Assembly (NCBI GenBank): GCA_015680685.1
Contig: MNCI01004834.1
Span: 32,507-96,506, forward strand
DNA: 64,000 nucleotides
From: Gnetum montanum
Taxonomy: Eukaryota; Streptophyta; Gnetopsida; Gnetales; Gnetaceae
Direction: 5' to 3'
Shown here: piece by piece, positions 12,276 to 25,690 of the stretch
How positions within the stretch are numbered: position 1 is the first letter of the stretch
Layout: the number at the start of each line of letters is the position of its first letter
The notes under the pieces: model-generated
Seen by the model: the letters and a program-made list of their open reading frames with translations, nothing else
The model's database searches: none
Told to the model about the DNA's origin: nothing
Translations under genes and position numbers: made by a program

Positions 12276-15200
12276 CTAAGTAGCATTCGTAGGAGGGCAT
12301 GGGGGATCATCTCCTCCTTTGTCACTTAGGCCACTATCATCATCTAGCACCTATGACATGACAACACAAAAATGATTAGTAACCAACACACAACAAGATA
12401 AAATAAATAACTTAAATAAAATAAAACAAAATCTTAAACAAGCAAACCTAATATGGTTATGGAATCACATGTTCTACGGAGAAGTTCTTGAGACCGATCT
12501 CTAGATGGTGGAGAAGTTGATCTTCAAACATGTTAGTCTAGTCTATGTTCCCAATATTAATACTTATAAGGATGATAGTCTAGTCAATGTCACTCCATGT
12601 AGGGGGCTCATGTGAGAATGTGATGATAGTTTCTTTCCCTGAGGTAGTAGTAATCTAACGAGTGGGGGAGTTGGCTACAACCATGTTCTTCACAAGAATT
12701 TTATAGACTTCCTCCACATTGATGCCCATCATGAATAGTTCTAGCTTCTGTTGCTCTATAGACTCCTCCTATAGCCATTTGAGGTAGGCATTCCTTTCAG
12801 CTTTATACATCCTTTTATGATGATTTTGTGTACAATCCCACTCAAGGACCTAAGTGTAGTAATCCTTTCACTCACCAGCCTTGTGGTTGATGAGATCAAT
12901 CTCAAGCTTTTATTCTACTATTTTCCTGGAAAGGGCAACCTTGCCGTAGATCATGTTCCAATATCAAGCCCAAGTTATCTCCCTAGTACACAAGGAGTCC
13001 CAATTTGATACTTGGGCCTCTATGAAGTCCTTGTGATTCTTGAGGTCTTTCAACTCCTCCTTCAACCATGCATTTTCCTCCCTCAATGCTACAACTTGTT
13101 CCCATAGGAACTTGTTAGAGTATCTACATTCCCACAAAGACTTAGCACATGAGAGTGCACACCCAGTGGCACCTGCATAAAGCTTTCATGGAACATTCTC
13201 CATCTTAGGAGGTAAGGTAGGCATTATAGAAACCTTTGCTAGCATGTCAAGAACCCATCTCAATTTAGGCACTGTAACCAACATAAAACAACAAAAATCC
13301 AAAAATATAAAACCAATCACTAACTAAAATAAAAAAGAGAATAAGAACTTCATAACCATAGAAAACCATATAAAACCAGAATGCATATAAAAAATAAAAG
13401 TAAAATAGGTTAGGACTTTTACTGATCTCAAGAGCTATTTGCTACAACCTACTGATCATATCTTGAACTACACCTTGCATGAATTCAGGCTTATTAGGGC
13501 TATCCACCCATGGTTGCATGCAAAAGGTAAAGGTGGAAGCTTATACTTGTAGCACTTGGGCTATAACAAGTATAGAAATCAATCAATAATTATAGCCAAT
13601 GATAAGCATAAAACAACAAAGGATAACATGTACAACACGTAAGACTAAGGAAAATCATACATACCTAGGAGGTCCTTTGATATGAAGATAAGGGGCTCAC
13701 TTAACTATGGATCCTCTAGCATGATGTCAAAGTGGCCCATAGGAGGAAGAGTAGGCAAGCCATCATTCTGCAACACCTCATCAACATAATTCTTTAATAT
13801 TTTCTATTCCCAACATTGTAGTTCCCCCTTCTCCAAATGTCATTGCTCCTCCTCAGCTACCTAGCTTCCTGTTCTTATTGCTTATTTGCCAAAACATTAA
13901 TCGTAAAACATAAAACAACTTAGCATGTTTTGTCTAAAAGAAAACATAAAACTAACTTAAAACCATAACTTTAAAACAAATTAATGAAGCAAAAAGCCAA
14001 GATATAACATACCTCTAACATCATGGTGCACACCTCTAAGCTTGACGATCAACTTCTGTGTCTTCACAACCTCTTCAATCATTGGTGTTGTCTCATCCAC
14101 TAAGGGCCTCTTAAGCTTGGCCCTTGCTGTCCCCTCAACCTTTGTAAATAACTTTCAAGCCTTTTTAATGCTATTTGGTACTGTGAGAGGTTTTTCCCCC
14201 ATGCTATCATGGGATACAAAACACCTACCACTAATCCCCTTGGTAGTGATAGACAACAATTCACCCACAGCTTCTGGTAGATCCTAAGCCTACGTGGTTA
14301 GATCAAGGAGCTTCATCTAAGGTTTGGTGAGTTGGAATGGATCTTGGATAACCCATTGTCCACCCTTCCTCACTAGTTGGAACTCCAAAAACCTTTGTAA
14401 ATAAGCTACAAAAAGTACAAAGTGCACATGGTACTTCGTGGTGAGGTTGTTATGAAGCTCTTGGATCTCCCATTATATACTAGAAACTAAGTGTGCAACC
14501 TAGTTGAATTGATCATCCTCAATGAGTACCTACTTCATGGCCCAAGCTTGCTCCATGCTAAAGATCTTCCCTTGTGATAACAACGTAGGAAATGCTCAAG
14601 ATTAGAACAAGGAATACATTTCTCTAATCAACTATGACTTGATCTATTTTAGAGAGTATCCCTTGCTACCATAATGAGCATTTAGCCACTCTTCTACTTC
14701 CTCCTAGTGATTCACCTACCTCCTTGCTTTGGTAATAACTAGTATGCCATCGTTTGAAACACAAAAGAGGTCATTGAAGATGGATGCACTAACCTCCAAA
14801 ACAATGATCACATTGTGGACATAGGTGATGAGCTTCTTAACTCGGCTAAAGGAGTCAAAAATGTTCATCTCTACAGTAAGAAAAACTGGACTTGGGGCTA
14901 TGAAGAGGCCTAATAGGCCCACATGTATAATCCTCATGCATATAGCATTAGGTGCCTAGTCCAACAACCAATCTTATGAGCATTTCACCTCATTGAACTT
15001 GAGGATCAAGGTCTCCTCAGCCTATCCTAAAGTGATAATCGTAACTTTAGCTGATGGAGTGGCCTTTGCAACATAATGAAGGGTAGCCTGTTAGCCTCAG
15101 CGTAGGTGAATCATGTAAAGTAAGTTACAACATATATAACTAATTTCAAACAAAACCAATATAACTACTTACATAACCAAAACCAAAATAACTAGAAAAA

Positions 15201-17526
15201 TGGTAGCATACAAATAATCCAAAATCAAACAAATAAAAACACTCACTCTACCTATTTGATGTAGGCATCTTAGGAGCTCTAGGGGGTGGGTTTACTTCTA
15301 AGTCATTAAGGGATGGGTTGGCCCACCAACTATCTATTGTTCCATTTCCAAGACATCTCGTATAAGGCTTAGGGTGGCATCCAATGCTATCTTTGAAGTC
15401 ACCCTTCAATTGTTCCACTACCACAAGACTTACATTTGGGCTTTTGGTAAACACCTCTAGAGTTGTGTGGGCTAGTAGCAAAAAGTTGTCACCTCTGATT
15501 AAGCCCCGTTCATCCATCCTAAACCTATAGACAAGTGAAACAACAAAAATTTTCATAACTTAAGTACACAATGATGGAAGCTAACCATAAACCAAAGATA
15601 ACCTTACTTAACCCTCTACATAATAAATTGTGCCTGGAGGATTTTGGAAAATGTATGAGCATGGTAGCCAATAATCAAAGTGTTTTTCATGTTATACTAA
15701 CTAAATTCAAGCATCTCCCAAATTGTTGATAATTTTCAAGAACCCACAGTGGTAGTGCCATCATTGCTCTCTTCCTTCTTGTTGGTGTCAGGTTCATCCA
15801 TTATGAACTTGACAATTAAGCTAGAAGACCCAGGCAAGATGGTCTTTATGATCACTATTGCAACCTTGGACATCAAGTGTGACTAAACCATCACGCTGAA
15901 GTTCTATAGAAGATAGGCAAGAAATTCTTTGGCTCCTAGCCTAAACCATATCCCACTGTGATCCCACTCCATATATGGAACTAGAGAGTTAAACCTAGGA
16001 AGGTGGATGCAACATAAAAGCCCCACCATCTCTATGACCACCAAAATAAGCTTTAAAAAAGCCTTGTAACATCCAACACACAACCGTTATGACCATGCAA
16101 CCCAAAAACTAAAATTAAAAATTGGAATTAAAAAAAGTACATAAAAATAATAAGAAAGATAACATTACAACTATTACACCAACTATTTTAGCCTTATAAC
16201 TATCAAACATAGTAAACAACACTTAAACAAAATTGAAACAATTCACATCAAATGATAGTTTAACACTAAAATTGTAACAATGACTAGTTACAACCAAAAA
16301 CATGGAATTGATAGTCTAGGACTAAAAATGTAAAAGTGATAGTACAATACTAAATTCTTAATTTTCACATTTAAATCCACACTTAGAAAAAAATCCAAAA
16401 TACAACCTAAGTCTACAACCAAAATTCACCAAAATTCACACTTTTCACCAAAGTGGCCATAGGAAAACACTTACAAAAAATATGATTTTTTTTTTTTGAA
16501 CCAAACCACTTCCAACCCCTTCCCAACATCATGAACCATCCCCAAGACCATGATACATTGAAGAAAAAAGTTTTACAATCTCAATATTGCCCATTTTCAC
16601 AAGGGTAAATGCATAACAACTTTATAACCACAATTTCGTGTGACCAAATCAAAACGGCCATAAAAAATTAACCGCTCAACAAAATTTGACAATTCCATAT
16701 TCATTGGAATTTTTAAAAAATGAACTAAAACTACATAATAATAAACTATATAAATTCATAACCCTCTTTTTATAAAAAAAAATTACCCAACTGACCTAAT
16801 CGTGGATGTCATGCTAAAACCCATTTTCACACAAGCCGAGAAAAATAACTATAACAACTAAATTGTTAATTTGAATTTGGTGATTCAAAATTTCTTGAAT
16901 CATAAGATAAAAATGAATAATAATAATAAGTAAAATCTCTTAAGTGTTTAGTGTATAAAATTGTACAACTTAGAACAAAAATGGCCTAAGGGCAGAAAAC
17001 CCACTTGACGTAGCCTAACAAAAATAGCCATAGAAAGTTATTGGTAAGGCCAAATCAAGTGGTTCAAAAATTACATATACCAAAAAAAAAAAAAATAATC
17101 CTATAACTTAGCAAATTCGAAAACCTAACCGTTTCATTAGAGAAAATTCCAAAAGTAATGTTGCTTTTTCGGGTGGAAAAAGTAAAAACCCACGAAAATT
17201 ATGGGAAAAGCATTTAAACCTTAATGTAACCAAAATACAAAGCCCAAATAATGTCAAAAATAAATAAAAATGGCCTAGATATATGGTAGGATTTTTATAA
17301 AATTGAAAATTATTGAATACACTAGACTAGATCTAAAAAACAAAATAGAACCTAGAAAACGAAATACATGGAAAAGACTAGAAAAACTAGTGAGAATAGT
17401 ATACCTAGGAAAAATGATGGTGGATCCTTCAAAAATCCTTGGATGAGGTAGACATGCTAAGTTCAAGGCAATGGCATCTTCATCTTCTAATTCTGGGTTC
17501 TTGGTGGGAGACATCTTCTTCACCAT
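12276..17526 (-). pseudogene. Element A antisense gene, eight exons, unknown protein
   Basis: Exons read on the minus strand, from splice consensus and alignment with B and C: 17526-17405 (start MVKKMSPTKNPELEDED, Kozak-like GCCATGG; donor CTAG/GTATAC), 16062 to about 15612, 15524-15252, 15087-14013, about 13888-13665 (donor AG/GTATGT), 13560-13433, 13271-12448, 12350-12276 (stop TAG). Conserved blocks include a hydrophobic stretch in exon 2 (SLIVKFIMDEPD), exon 3 (VYRFRMDERGLIRGD; GTIDSWW), exon 4 (ITTKGISGRCF), and a coiled-coil-like exon 7 around WECRYSNKFLWEQ. The C-terminus is acidic (VLDDDSGLSDKGGDD). About 1,000 codons in total. I recognise no family; extra antisense ORFs are known in Tat-group elements, but usually downstream of pol. 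Internal stops, a lost exon 2 donor (GGTTAAG) and a lost exon 5 acceptor show that it is dead. Confidence 0.75.
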
Positions 17527-18077
17527 GGCATCAAAAATAGGTGTTGAAAAGTGTAGAATCCTTAGCGTTTGGTAGTCCTAGTGACTACACTAGTAGTAGT
17601 ACCATAAGAAATTTTCACTACACTATAGTGGAGAGTTACAATAGTAGTAGAGCTCTTTACTAAAGCATGGTAGCAAGGAGGTAGAAAACAAGGATGATTT
17701 TGCCAAGTTTTTCCAACTAAAATCAATCTTAAACCTAAGCATCCAAGTGAAAAAATTGGTTCCCTTTTGGAACTAAACTCCACTTGGAGATGAGATTGGA
17801 AACTAGGGACTATGCTAGGGTTATGAGAAGATTTCTTAGAAACTTCCTAATTTTGGGTGGGTTCCACTTGATGCTACCAAGAATGGCACAAAAAACCACA
17901 ACTATGCTAAGATTTTTGGGGTTTCAAGTTGGGACTATGCTTAAGACTTACACTATGAAAACCTTGTGACAACTCATACTTCTATCCCACATCCCTAAAC
18001 CTTAGTTTGAAGGCTGTACAACCTTGCAATATGATCAAATTCACCAAAATGGGACAAAAATCAATGGTTTTAAAAGA
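17527..18077. promoter_or_regulatory. Upstream region of the element A antisense gene
   Basis: This lies just upstream of exon 1 of the antisense gene. It contains irregular CTACACTAG / CTAGTG cores (17565-17605, 17630-17650) and single ACTATGCTA cores near 17800, 17900 and 17930, which grade into the regular array that follows. Any promoter for the antisense gene should lie here. I see no clear TATA box on the minus strand, so the regulatory call is positional only. Confidence 0.3.
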
Positions 18078-21000
18078 CTACACTGAAGAATAACAAGAAC
18101 TACACTAGGACAATGTAGTCCCAACTAATGCCTAGCATAGTCTAAGATAAAATGGACATAACCCAGCCCATCCAACCTCTAGTTGCCTATGAATCAACCA
18201 TCAAACCTCATTGAACCCTATCTAGAGCTCCAAAAAACATCAAAACTTGATCAAATGCATTCAATTTATCATGCATTTTCCACAACTATGCTGGGAAGAA
18301 CCAAGGACTATGTTGGCCCAATGTAGTCCCAACTAATGGCCAACATAGTTCAGTAAGACATATTACTTCCCTCTAATTCTATTTTAACCTCCAATCAACT
18401 ATGATTCAACATGCCATCCCTCCAAACCCTAGTATTAGCTTTTGGCAAACTTGAGACATGGCCAAATGTAGTAAATGATGCTACTTTTTTCCTCTTCCCC
18501 ATGACTACACTGGGAAAACCCAAGGACTACACTGGGCTAGTGTAGTCCCAATGTTTAAGGATTAAGGGTACCATGTAGATCATCACACACCTCCAACAAT
18601 TCCTCTCAAAGTCTCCACACCTCTCCAAGGCACCTAGTGACCTCAAGCTATTGATCAATCAACCAAAAAACCCAAAAAAATCCACAAATCTATGTTTCCA
18701 TATGGGACTACACTAAGGACTGAGAGGACAACATTTGGCTAGCATAGTCCTAGTAGGTACCTAGTGCAGTCCACTCAAAATCCAAAAATCCATCATGCAT
18801 AAACCCAAATCCACCTTTGAGGACCTCAAAACCTTGACAAACTATACATGGAAGAAAAATTCACCATTTTTCAACTCGAATAAAATTGATCAAGTGTGAC
18901 TACGCTGAGCCTACTCAAGCTCTAAATGTTGGCTAGTGTAGTCCATATAAACAGCCTTAAACAACTCATCTTCTAGTCTAAATCAACTTTTGAGAACTTG
19001 GGAACACCGTGGAACTAAAAAATAGGTCAAACCTTGCCACTTTTCACTTTTCATCATGAAAACCTTAACCACGTTAGATGGGGAAATGGGACTATGTTGG
19101 GCTAGTGTAGTCCCTACCCAAAGCCTAGTGTAGTCCCCTTAAAATTATCAAAATATACAAAACAAAATCATGAAAATTGACCCTAGAAAACCATAAAATC
19201 CTAGTTTATGCATGTAAAAAACCTAATTTCTTTTCACATTTTGACACCTTTCATCATGACTACATTGAAGGAAGAGGAGGACTATGTTCGGCCAGCGTAG
19301 TCCCTGCCTAAGCCTAGCATAGTCTATCCAAAATTGACAAAACCAATCAAAACCTATGAAAATTTACATCCAAAAAAACCCCTAAAACTCCATTTGAAAC
19401 TTTTGGACAACAAATTCTACAATTGTTCACCATTTCCAACCATTATAACATTGACTACACTAGAGGGTTGAAAGGACTATGCTGGCCCAACGTAGTCCCA
19501 GCTAGGGCCTAGCATAGTTCATTAAAAATTATTTGAAAATTATTCTAAATGACCTAAAACTACTATTTGACAAACCCTAGAAGCCCATCCAAGCCCGTGT
19601 AACTTCAAAACTTGCATTTTTCACAATCTTTGGCAATTTCCACCCTAACTATGCTAAGGCAAGGTTATGACTACACTGGGATAGCATAGTCCATAGGAAA
19701 ATAATCAAAAAATTCTAAAATTAACCCAAAATTCACTTCCAGTAAACCCTAAAACCTTATATAATCCTATTTTACCTCAAAAACTTGCATTTTCTACCAA
19801 TTTTGGTCATTCCACACTGACTGCACTAGATGGAACTTGGGACTACACTGGGCTAGCATAGTCCTTGCTAGAGCCCAACATAGTCCCCCAAAATTTGATG
19901 AAAACCTGTTACAAATTACCCAAAACCACTATTTATGAACCCTAAGACCTCATCTAGGCTATTTTAGCAACAAATCCTACAGTTTTTCATCATTTTTAAG
20001 CATCCTAACTTTAACTACATTGGAAGGGATTAGGACTATAGTGGACCAACATAGTCCCTATTTAGGCCCAACATAGTCCATAAACAATTCATCAAAAATT
20101 TACAAAAATGACCTAAATTCATCTCTAATAAGCCCTGGTACCTTGTTAGAAACCTTTTTTGACCATGGAAACTCCTTTCAACTATCTCAAGCCTATATTA
20201 CACTAATGGAAAGATGGGACTATGCTAAGCTAATGTACCCAAGCTTGGCATAGACCATATCATGAACCCCAAGCCAAGCTAAACATAACTAAGAAAACAC
20301 CTCTTTTGACTATAGGACCTTACCAAGATGCATTGAAATCACTAGACACTAAAGTTAAGCTAGAATCCACTACTTTTCACTCATAGAGCATTGACTACAC
20401 TAAGGAGGAACTAGGACTGCATTGGCCTAGTGTAGTCCCTCTTAAATCCCAACATAGTCCATACTAAACTACCTAAAGTTGAGAAAAAAGACATCAAATC
20501 CCCTATTGATGAACCCTAGATCTTGTTTAATCATGTAACCCATCTTTTTCATCATTTTTGACTCTCAAAGCCTAGACTATGCTAGGGAAATTTGATACTA
20601 TGCTAGGTCAAAATAGTGGCTCTCCAATCTTAGCGTAGTCCACATAAAATTGCTCAAAAATTAATGAAAACTACTTCAAATGCACTTTTAGGAGTCCTAG
20701 GACCCACAAGAGTCAAATTTGATATTAAAACTTAATTTTTCAACTTTTCAAACTTGACTAATCTGAAAGAAGTTTGGGACTATGCTAGGCTATTGTAGTC
20801 CTTACCATAGTCCACCTAAAGATGATCCAAACCACCTAAAAAGTGTCCATATTGACTTTTGAAAAGATCTAGAGCCCTACTAGAGCATGCCCAAGCCCTA
20901 GAAGCTTGGGAAACAAGCCAAAGTTCATTATCTTTCAACCTTTTTCGATCTAGAATTCTTGACCATGTTGGAAACTACATGCCCAATGTAGTCCCATGAT

Positions 21001-21570
21001 ATTTGGTCATCCAAGGCCCAAACAGGCATGACAACTAGTAATTTTTACATGAAAACCCTAGCTGGCAACACCAATGACCCCAAAATCCCATTAGGATGAT
21101 CGACCAAGCATTGAAACTCATGAAAATCCATTTTCCACTCATGACTATGCTAAGGAAACTAATGGCTACACTATGCCAACATAGTCCTAGTGAGAAGGGA
21201 AAATGTAATGACAAAAGCTGATAGTAAGTAACTCAAAATTGCCCAAAATCAACATAGAATGACTACAACCTTGCCTCCATGGCTCCCAATTGTAAATTTA
21301 TCTTTATTTCAACCATGGAAACCATATAAACTTGGTCATTCCTTGTGACTATGCTAGGGCTTGTTAGCCCAACGTAGTCACCACTAGAATTAAGATTTTC
21401 AATCTTCTAAGAAGCCAAAATGGTGCCAAAACTTGCCAATCTTCAATGCCTACCCCTTGCACTAGCTATTTAGACCACCTAAAGCTTGAAAATAATCATA
21501 CCAAGCCTAGGAAACTATCTTTGAATATCAACTACATTGGAGGAAGGGTCACCAGTAAGGCCTAGCATTG
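18078..21570. repeat. Tandem array of about 190-bp units with inverted-repeat cores (element A)
   Basis: At least 19 diverged units start near 18078, 18285, 18503, 18708, 18897, 19088, 19257, 19455, 19648, 19817, 20010, 20208, 20393, 20575, 20783, 20960, 21143, 21345 and 21525 (mean spacing about 191 bp). A typical unit has three cores, GACTACACT, GACTATGCTGGG and AGCATAGTCC, within about 70 bp, then an AT-rich spacer with AAACC and AAAATT tracts. One core is a perfect 10-bp inverted repeat with a 5-nt loop: 18524-18533 pairs with 18539-18548. No protein is encoded. The same array lies at the same place in B. Confidence 0.85.
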
Positions 21571-22236
21571 TCACAACAAAATATGCCTTATTTTGCTTTC
21601 AAAAAGCCCCAAAATGATCTCTTCATATGCCCAAACTCTCTTGACAACCTTGTAGCCTCATACCATAGCCCGCTAAGGTCTAAAACTGGCAAAATCTAAA
21701 CTTTTTTAACTAATATTAGCCAAGTTCTACCATATTTAGCCTATTTCACTTGATTTAACCTTTTTTCATGACCTTTTGAATTTTTTTGCATTGTTGATAT
21801 TTTTGAATTAGTATGGCCTTTACATGGCCTTATGTTTTCTTTATTTGCTTTATTATGGCATTATTAGCCTCTATTTAGCCTTGGATTGGTGTTGGATATT
21901 GGAGTTTCCTTCCCTGCCACCATTTAACACCTTGTAGCCATGGCCTGCCAAGGCCTAAAACTAGTAAGACCATGAAATTTATTAATTGGTTTAGCTTTAT
22001 TTCTTATATTGTACCTCATTTAACTCTTTTCAACCTTTTTTCACCTTTATTTAACCTTTGTTTAGCCTTTACTCCATTGTGTTTTCCTATTTCCTACCTC
22101 TTTATAGCTTCATATGACCTTATTTGTAATTTGTTTGGCATTAGAATAGTATATGTTTGCATAATTTTATAACATTTTAGCATTATTTATTCATCTCTAC
22201 CTAGGTTCCACTTAATATATTTTGGTTGACATGCAG
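21571..22236 (+). other. Pol leader of element A with motif copies and a splice-acceptor-like end
   Basis: Pyrimidine-rich non-coding DNA. It contains two copies of the GGCCTAAAACTGG motif (21675-21692 and 21950-21967), the second preceded by CATGGCCTGCCA. The end resembles a plant 3' splice site: TTGGTTGACATGCAG with AG at 22235-22236. In B the aligned sequence reads TTGATATGTAAGA, so the AG context is damaged there. The pol frame opens directly after this point. Confidence 0.45.
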
Positions 22237-23700
22237 GATTAAAATATGAGTACCTAGAAGTAGATCAATTCATCTCTATGCGTACATACATCTCATAGTG
22301 ATTTTGAGTGGTGTATTAACCTTGATTGCCTAGATCTTGAGCCTACGAGTCTTGCCAACCACATAGCCTCAATCAAGAATCCTCTAGAATGGCCTAAATA
22401 CCTAGTTAAAATCCTTGATCTAGAGGCTAGTGATTGTACTAAAGACTCTTTGGCTGAGATTCTTGTCACAACACATAGTGGAGAGGATAAAATCCTTAAA
22501 TTAAGTTCCTCACTGGAAGCTTAACAACCTTAAAAGATCACTAAGGTTCTACAAGACAACATCAAGTCCTTTGCCTAGCCATATGAGGATATGATAGGTC
22601 TAGACCCATGATTAGTCCAACAAATCATATTAGATCCTAGCATTAGACTAGTTAAGTAAAATGTGCATAAGATTATACCTAATTTGGCCCAAGAAATTTG
22701 TGATGAGATCACAAAGCTATAGCAAGCTGGTTTTATCAAAGCTGCTGATTATGAAAAATGGGTATTCAACATAGTGGTAGTCCCTAAGAAAAATGGAAGT
22801 ACCTATTTGCATTTATTTTCAAGATCTAAATAAGGCAACCATCAAGGATGATCTTTATTTGCCTAGTATTGATCAACTTGTTGATAATACGATCAAGCAT
22901 GCCATATTTTCCTTTATGGATGGATTCTTAGGATACAACCAGATTAGGATCAACCCAGAGCACCAACTCAATATGACCTTCATGACCCCTTGGGGTACCT
23001 TTTGATATACCATGATGCCCTTTGACCTAAATAATGTGGGAGCAACCTACCAAAGAGCTATGACATATATCTTTAGTAATTACATGATAGGCTTGGTCAA
23101 CAATTATGTAGATGATATAGCTATTAAGTCCAAAGTGGCCATTGACCATGCTAATGACCAAGATCTTGTGCTTAAACAATGCCTTAAGTTCAAACTTAGA
23201 CTTAATCCTATGAAATGTCTCTTTGGTTTTAAAACTAGTAAGATTCTTGGCTTTGTAGTATTAGAAGCAAAGATACATGTCGATCCTAATAAGGTTAAGG
23301 CCATCTCCAACTTGCTAATGTCAACTAACCTTAAGGAGCTTTGGGGACTAGAAGGTAGATTACAATTTATTCATAGGTTCATTGCTAGGCTTACAGATAA
23401 GTTACAACCCATGTAACACTTGCTTAAGAAAGGAGTTCACTATGAGTGGATAGCTCAATGCTAATAAGCCTTTGAAAATATTAAGCAAGAGTTGGCACAA
23501 CTACCAATAGTCTATTCTCCATAAGAGGGTAAAATATTTTACATCTACCTTGCCATCTTTGACACATCCATTTCCTCTCTAATTATTTAGCCATGCATTG
23601 GTTACCCATGAGACTCTATACACTGAGGTAGAGAAGTGTTGTCTAGCACTATTCTTCTCATTGAAGAAGTGGAGACACTACCTTTTTAGGAGCCAAGTCA
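22237..23700 (+). pseudogene. pol: Element A reverse transcriptase remnant
   Basis: RT copies element RNA into DNA. The frame begins at or near ATG 22246 (MST, matching MNTWKQI in B), so pol may have its own start or be reached by splicing. After an N-terminal extension (CLDLEPTSLANHI), RT motifs follow in order: KLxQAGFI and VVVPKKNG up to about 22795, a frameshift, then FQDLNKATIKDD, SFMDGFLGYNQIRI, PFDLNNVGATYQRAM and the catalytic YVDDI at 23105-23119. LNPMKCLFG, KILGFVV and RFIARL follow. Stops correspond to Gln codons in B in several places (for example TAA near 23414 where B has CAA). Confidence 0.9.
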
Positions 23701-24560
23701 ATTTCATTTATAATGAAAACATACTTAGAACCATAATGACCAATATTTATGAGTAGTTATATAGCTTGATGGAAAGCCATAATTGTGAAATTTGACCTTC
23801 ATTATGTCTCTCAATCCTCAACAAAAGTTCAAGACATAGCCATACAACTTACTATTTTTCTTGTTGATGACCAAGTAACTATAAACACCGAGTTTCATAA
23901 TGAGCATGTTAACACTATCAGCCAAGTACCCAAGGATTATGAGGTAGTCATGTACTTTGACAGGGCTTCAACTACCTATGGGGCTAGTGTTGCTTCCATC
24001 ATAACATTTCCATCTAGTGAAATTTGATCCTTCACACACTATTTTAGATTTCCATGCACCAACAATGTAGCATAGTACAAGGATTTGATCAAGGAAATGA
24101 TGATAGCACATGACCTAGGAATTAAATAGTTGATGATCAAGGGTGATTCAGAACTTGTAGTCAACCAAGTAACTGAGATTTAAGCATGTAAAGCAAAACA
24201 TTTACAACCTTACTATGACTTAGGAAAGAAACTATTAGAATAATTTCTAGATGTTGATATCCAACACATACCCTAAAATGAGAATGTAATAGCAAATGCC
24301 ATTGCAACACTAGCCCTCAATGTGATGCTATATGTGTTTAGTAAGTTGCCTATACTAACCATGGATTGTGCTATCCCCATCACATAGAACACCAAGGATA
24401 ACCTTATGGCTGTAGTTCATACTGCCCCTATAAAGGAGTGGTATGATGATATCAAGTTTTACCTTATGCATGGAGAATCTTCACAAGGCTTGAATACTAC
24501 TCAAAAGGATGTTGTATGTAAAAGATAAAAATAGTATGTCATAGTAGGAAATAACACATT
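23701..24560 (+). pseudogene. pol: Element A RNase H remnant
   Basis: RNase H removes the RNA strand during reverse transcription. From 23935 the domain shows VVMYFDRAST (first Asp), then FPCTNNVA followed by a stop where the catalytic Glu is expected, and IKGDSELVVNQV (second Asp). A linker (VQDIAIQLTIFLVDD, 23785-23935) precedes it and is shared with B. The tail LYVFSKLPI and VVHTAPIKEWYDDIKFYL leads into integrase. Stops and a lost Glu make it non-functional. Confidence 0.8.
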
Positions 24561-25690
24561 ATGTTGATGGTTCTACGATGATATATTGTTAAAGTTCTTT
24601 GGTAAAACTAAAGCCAGAATAGTCCTAGAGCAGGTTCATGAGGGTGTGTGTGGAGGGTGTATAGGCCTAGAGCCATGGTCTCTAAAATTAGATAGTTAGG
24701 TTATTATTGGTCTTGTATTAAAAATGACTATCTACAGAAAATCAAAACTTGTGATACATGCTAGTAGCATAGCAATCTCATACATGTAACACCGACTGAG
24801 TTACACAAAACTCAAATCACTTGGCCATTTCAACGATGGGGGTTAGATATCATTGAACCTCTAATGCCTAAGTCTTCCGAAGGGCATAGCTTCATCATCA
24901 CCATAACCAAATATTTTACCAAGTGGTTTGAGGCTATTTCCCTAAGGAAGACTACATCTGAACAAGTTTGTAAATTCATCTTGGACAATAGAGTAGTCCA
25001 TTTTTGTATACCCATGACCATAGTCATAAACAATGGACCACAATTTGGTAGCCAAGAAATGGAAAATTTCTATCATGACCAAGGCATCAAGCATTCTTTC
25101 TGATCACCTTATTACCCTTAAGAAAATGAAAAAGCTAAAGTAAGCAAGAAGGCCATCATCAACTTGCTCAAGAAAATGCTAAACAACAATAAGTGCAAGT
25201 GGCTTGAATGGCTTATCCATACACTATGGGCCTACAAAACCACATACCATACTATGAGGGTGTAACCCCATATAGTCTTGTTTATGGTTTTGAATCTATT
25301 TTACCTCTTTAATTGCAAGTACCATTGCTTCAAGTTGCCCTATCTAACTTCATCAATGATAGATAGAATGAGGTATGGACCATTGAACTAAACTTGATGG
25401 AGGAGTAGCATGTGTGAATGCTTGTTCACATTGAGCATAGCTAGGAGAGGAAAAAGTGGCAACATCATCATAACCTTGGAAAATGCAAGATCAAGGAAGG
25501 GGACTTGGTCCTTAAGGTCATCCATGAGCATGTAGACAAATTCTCAACCAACTAGAAAGGACCTTTCTTGGTCACTAAAGCCTATATCAACAGCACCTAC
25601 AGAATAGTAGATATGGATAGAAATGAGTTGGTCAATCTAGTCAATCATTCCTATCTAAAATTATACTACATGTACCTAATAATAATCAAC
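24561..25690 (+). pseudogene. pol: Element A integrase remnant
   Basis: Integrase inserts the DNA copy. The N-terminal HHCC region is recognisable only in part (ARIVLEQVHEGVCGG near 24615) and is frameshifted. The DDE core appears at 24839 (GLDII) and 24864-25103 (FIITITKYFTKWFEAISLRKT; VINNGPQFGSQEM). The second catalytic Asp is Asn here (AAC at 25029-25031), whereas B keeps Asp. The C-terminal part (DLVLKVIHEHVDKFSTN-like; LVNLVNHSYLKLYY) runs to about 25690. No chromodomain follows. Confidence 0.8.

Noticed and set aside
12276-17526. Antisense block as a nested host gene or separate transposon insertion
   Set aside because: The same block occurs at the same place in A, B and C, and I see no terminal repeats or target duplications around it.
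18078-21570. CRISPR-like array (repeats with regular spacing)
   Set aside because: The units are diverged, the cores occur up to three per unit, spacers are AT-rich and not unique inserts, and the context is a plant retrotransposon.
17565-21570. CACTA-type DNA transposon ends, because CACTA strings are frequent
   Set aside because: The CACTA strings are part of the repeated GACTACACTA core. No terminal inverted repeats, 3-bp target duplication or transposase were found.
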